From an uncultured Rhodanobacteraceae bacterium (GTDB lineage: Bacteria > Pseudomonadota > Gammaproteobacteria > Xanthomonadales > Rhodanobacteraceae), in the NCBI GenBank assembly GCA_937902695.1, contig CALFNI010000475.1:1-7332 (forward strand): DNA of 7,332 nucleotides, in the 5' to 3' direction. Numbering within the stretch: the first letter of the stretch is position 1; the number at the start of each line of letters is the position of its first letter. The notes under the pieces were generated by a model that had not been told where the DNA came from, made no database searches, and saw only the letters and a list, made by a program, of their open reading frames with translations. The position numbers and the translations under genes were made by a program. Below, piece by piece: positions 4,379-7,332 of the stretch.

Positions 4379-7332
4379 CTAGGCAGCACCGGCGAGTTTA
4401 GCGGCTTCTTCGAGATCGACCTGCACGAGCCGCGACACGCCGGGTTCGCGCATGGTAACGCCGCAGAGCTGGCGCGCGGCTTCCATCGTGCCCTTGTTGT
4501 GCGTGACGAAGATGAACTGCACGCGCTCGCTCATCTCGGTGACGAGGCTCGAGAAGCGGCCGATGTTGGCCTCGTCGAGCGGCGCGTCGACCTCGTCGAG
4601 GAGGCAGAACGGCGCGGGGTTGAGGCGGAAGATCGAGAACACGAGCGCGACGGCGGTCAGCGCCTTCTCGCCGCCCGAAAGCAGCGAGATCGAGCTCACG
4701 CGCTTGCCGGGCGGCCGCGCCATGATCGTGACGCCGGTCGAGAGGAGATCCTCGCCGGTCATCTCCAGATATGCGTGCCCGCCGCCGAACAGCCGCGGGA
4801 ACAGTTCCTGGATGCCGGCGTTGACGCGGTCGAACGTCTCCTTGAAGCGCGCGCGCGTTTCCTTGTCGATCTTGCGGATCGCGCCCTCGAGCGTTTCCAG
4901 CGCGGTGGTGAGATCGGTGAGCTGCGCGTCGAGGTAGGTCTTGCGCTGCGACTGCTCGTCGAACTCCTGGATCGCCGCGAGGTTGACCGGCTCGAGGCGC
5001 CTGATCTTCTGCTCGAGCTCGGCGAGCTCGCCCTGCCAGTGCTCGGCCTCGGCTTCGGCCGGGAGCGCGGCGAGAATCTCCTCGAGCGCGAAACCCGCCT
5101 CGGTGATCGCGGCGGCGAGCGATTGCGCGTGCAGTCGATGCTCCTGCTCGGCGAGCCGCATCTGGCCGATCGCCTCGCGGCGTTCGTTGAGCAGCTGCTC
5201 GATCTCGTGGCGCTGCTGCTCGAGACGTCGGAGCTCGGCATCCTGTTCCTGCAACGCCTGGCGCGCTTCGACGAGCTGCCGGTCGACGAGGAGGCGCTGG
5301 TTCAGATAGGTCTGCCGCTCCTCTTCGAGACCCGCGACGGGACTCGATCCCGATGCAAGCTGCGCGGCAATCTCGGTGCGGCGCAGCTCGAACTGCGCAA
5401 GCTGGCCCTGCATGCGCTGCAGCGACTGTTCGAGCGAGGCGAGCGCGGAGCGTCGCGACTCGACCGACAGCGCCATCTGGTGCGCGCTCTCGCGGGCCTC
5501 GCGCGCATTCATGCGCGCTTCCTCGCGCGCTTCGAGCAATGCGCGCCGCTCGCTGTCGAGCGTCTGCCGCCGCAACTCGTGCTCGCCCATCTGCGAGACG
5601 ACCGCTTCCAGCCGGCCGCGCGCCTCGCGTGCCTGATCGCGGTCGCCGGCGATCTTCCTGCCGATCTCTTCGAGCTCGGCGTCGATGCGCGTCGCGCGCT
5701 CGCGCGCGCTGTCGATGCGGCCGCGCTGGCTCTGCAGCTGGCCCGAAAGCTCGGCGAGACGCCGGTGCGCCGTGTAGACCTCACGCTGCGCGTCGTCGCG
5801 CGCCTGCTCGGCTTCGATGCGCGCCTGCTTGCCGGTCGCCGCGGCCTCGACATGCGTGGCGATCTCGCGTTCGAGCGCGTCAGCGCGCTCCTTCGCTTCG
5901 CGGATCTCGCGCTCGCGCGCGATCACGCCGATCTGCGAGCCCGCGCCGCGCAGCACGCGGGCGAAACCGCGGCCGAGCCATTCGCCGCCCGGCGTGACGA
6001 CGGTCTCGCCCTCGTCGAGCCGTGCGGCGATGCCGCGCGCCTCGTCGAGCGACGCGGCCGCGCGCACGCGCGCAAGCAGGCGTCGCGCCGCGGCCGGTCC
6101 GCGCGTGTGCGCGGCGAGCGTCCCGTGCGGCGCGTCGACGTCGCCGTCGGAGGAGGCCATCAGCGTGAGATCCGCCGATTCGAGCGATCCGAGAGCGTCC
6201 AGCGCGCCCAGCGGATTGTCGATCAATGCCGCTTCGAGCCAGCCGTCGAGCACCGTCTCGACGGCGCGCTCCCAGCCGGCATCGACCTGCAGCGTCTCGC
6301 CGAGCCGGCGCGGATGGCCGAGCCCCGCGCGCTGCAGCCATTCTTTCGCGGCCGTGCCGGTCTCGCCGAGCGCCGCGTGCTGCAATGCTTCGAGCGAAGC
6401 GAGCCGTCCGCGCACGGCTTCGATCTCGCCGCGTTTCGCGCTCAGCGAGGTATGCGCCGCGCGCTCGCGCTCGAGCAGGCTTTCGGCCGACATGCGGCGC
6501 TCGTCGAGCGCGCGCTGCACGGCCTCGACGTCCGCCTGTGCGGCCGTGTGCTGCGCTTCGAGCGCCTGCAGCGCCTGCGCGAGGTCATCGACATTCGCCG
6601 CGGCGCGCTCGGCTTCGAGCGTCGTGCGGCGCTGGTCGGCCTGCAGCAGTTGCCGGTCGAGATAGTCGATGCGCGTGCGCTCGACCTCGGCCGACTGCGT
6701 CGCCTGCGAGGAGACGCCGGCGTGCGAATCCCAGTTCGCCTGCCATTCGCCGAGCTTCGTCTCGGCGATGCGCGCGGCTTCGGCCGCCTGCTCGTCGGCG
6801 CTGCGAAGCGCGGCCATCTTCGGCTCGGCGTCGGCGAGATGCCGGCTCACTTCGTCGCGACGCTTCGAATCGTCGGCGATGTGCGCCGCGAGCTCGGCGT
6901 GCGCGCGCTCGGTTTCCTCGCGGGCGCGCGTCAGCTGCTCGGTCATCTCCTTGTGGTGCTGGATCTGCTGCTCGACGCGCGCAATCTCCGCGCCGACGCG
7001 GTAGACCTCGGATTGCACCTTGTTCAGCGCCTCGGCGCTTGCGGCGTGCGTCTCGCGCCCGGTTTCGAGCTCGGCCTCGCAATGACGTTGCGCGGCGACC
7101 TGTTCCTCGATGCCGAGCTCGGCCTTGCGCAGCGCGGCCGAGTGCGCGACGACGGCCGCCTGCGCTTCGCGAAGGCCGAGGGCCTTGAGCTCGGCTTCCT
7201 TCTTCTTCTGCTCGCCCTTGTAGCCCTGCCAGCGCTCGGCGGCGCGCGCCTGGCGCTGCAGATGGGCGAGCTGCTTTTCGACTTCGTCGCGCACGTCGCG
7301 CACGCGATCGAGGTTCTCGCGCGTGGCCTTGA
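4379..7332 (-). CDS. smc: Chromosome partition protein SMC, lacking its N-terminal head (runs off right edge)
   Basis: ATPase that works with ScpA/ScpB to compact and segregate the chromosome. About 984 codons are visible, and the frame is still open at the edge. The first residues, KATRENLDRVRDVRDEVEKQ, are the usual SMC sequence at the start of the coiled coil. GTG at 7303 is therefore internal, and roughly 180 residues with the Walker A head are outside. The first coiled-coil arm runs to about 6406. The hinge covers about 6406-5909 and contains RLGETLQVDAGWERAVETVL. The second arm runs to about 5000, then EPVNLAAIQEF opens the C-terminal head. There the ABC signature LLSGGEKALTA is at about 4684-4652, Walker B with the catalytic Glu (FCLLDEVDAPLDEANIGRF) at about 4609-4553, and the switch His in FVTHNKGTME at 4501-4499. 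Nothing is broken. Probable first gene of an smc-zipA operon. Confidence 0.97.
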   Translation of the reverse strand, partial: KATRENLDRVRDVRDEVEKQLAHLQRQARAAERWQGYKGEQKKKEAELKALGLREAQAAVVAHSAALRKAELGIEEQVAAQRHCEAELETGRETHAASAEALNKVQSEVYRVGAEIARVEQQIQHHKEMTEQLTRAREETERAHAELAAHIADDSKRRDEVSRHLADAEPKMAALRSADEQAAEAARIAETKLGEWQANWDSHAGVSSQATQSAEVERTRIDYLDRQLLQADQRRTTLEAERAAANVDDLAQALQALEAQHTAAQADVEAVQRALDERRMSAESLLERERAAHTSLSAKRGEIEAVRGRLASLEALQHAALGETGTAAKEWLQRAGLGHPRRLGETLQVDAGWERAVETVLDGWLEAALIDNPLGALDALGSLESADLTLMASSDGDVDAPHGTLAAHTRGPAAARRLLARVRAAASLDEARGIAARLDEGETVVTPGGEWLGRGFARVLRGAGSQIGVIAREREIREAKERADALEREIATHVEAAATGKQARIEAEQARDDAQREVYTAHRRLAELSGQLQSQRGRIDSARERATRIDAELEEIGRKIAGDRDQAREARGRLEAVVSQMGEHELRRQTLDSERRALLEAREEARMNAREARESAHQMALSVESRRSALASLEQSLQRMQGQLAQFELRRTEIAAQLASGSSPVAGLEEERQTYLNQRLLVDRQLVEARQALQEQDAELRRLEQQRHEIEQLLNERREAIGQMRLAEQEHRLHAQSLAAAITEAGFALEEILAALPAEAEAEHWQGELAELEQKIRRLEPVNLAAIQEFDEQSQRKTYLDAQLTDLTTALETLEGAIRKIDKETRARFKETFDRVNAGIQELFPRLFGGGHAYLEMTGEDLLSTGVTIMARPPGKRVSSISLLSGGEKALTAVALVFSIFRLNPAPFCLLDEVDAPLDEANIGRFSSLVTEMSERVQFIFVTHNKGTMEAARQLCGVTMREPGVSRLVQVDLEEAAKLAGAA

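Noticed and set aside
3535..4389. A 284-codon minus-strand frame covering zipA
   Set aside because: Ala/Arg-rich translation in the shifted frame; the ZipA frame has a strong ribosome site and all family motifs.
5909..6406. The SMC hinge looks divergent from the Bacillus-type hinge
   Set aside because: The GWERAVETVL and VVTPGGEWLGRGF patterns resemble, from memory, hinges of Pseudomonas-type SMC proteins, so this is the ordinary gammaproteobacterial form.
5353..7188. Several plus-strand open frames opposite smc
   Set aside because: Arg/Ala/Ser-rich products mirroring the coiled-coil coding sequence; no ribosome sites or recognisable domains.
7301..7303. GTG as a start codon for a shortened SMC of 974 residues
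   Set aside because: The frame stays open to the window edge, and the codons upstream encode conserved SMC sequence (TRENLDRV), so the gene continues to the right.

Overview
The window is GC-rich DNA, probably from a gammaproteobacterium. The case rests mainly on a ZipA gene directly behind an SMC gene: ZipA is a division protein of Gammaproteobacteria, and smc-zipA is a known gene order in Pseudomonas and Xanthomonas. The membrane/TolB-like/TPR protein in the middle is of a type common in Xanthomonadales and related high-GC lineages, so I would look there first; the assignment below class level is inference.

Left part (1-1777): a reductase gene runs leftwards off the edge. Its N-terminal 239 residues look like the start of a Maqu_2507-type fatty acyl-CoA reductase (alcohol-forming). 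Across a 127-bp divergent intergenic region lie a rightward acyl-CoA-binding protein (ACBP) gene and, 25 bp later, a TetR-type regulator. Together they look like a small fatty acyl-CoA handling locus, with the regulator plausibly controlling the shared divergent promoter region.

Middle (1794-3617): 16 bp after the TetR gene, in the same direction, lies a gene for a 607-residue protein with three N-terminal membrane segments, a FlgO/TolB-like domain and a TPR array. It is probably co-transcribed with the two genes before it, giving the order ACBP - TetR - TPR protein.

Right part (3627-7332): on the minus strand, smc (chromosome condensation ATPase, N-terminal head beyond the right edge) is followed 14 bp later by zipA (FtsZ anchor). 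zipA converges on the TPR gene with a 9-bp gap holding part of a GC-rich hairpin. The ligA gene that often follows zipA in this operon is not here.

Coding density is very high and there is no gene-free stretch above 127 bp. I see no RNA genes, CRISPR array, insertion sequence or phage/defence genes. The many long open frames opposite the real genes are explained by GC-rich third codon positions. Nothing here is clearly a new system; the most interesting part is the acyl-CoA reductase/ACBP/TetR locus and the membrane TPR protein attached to it.
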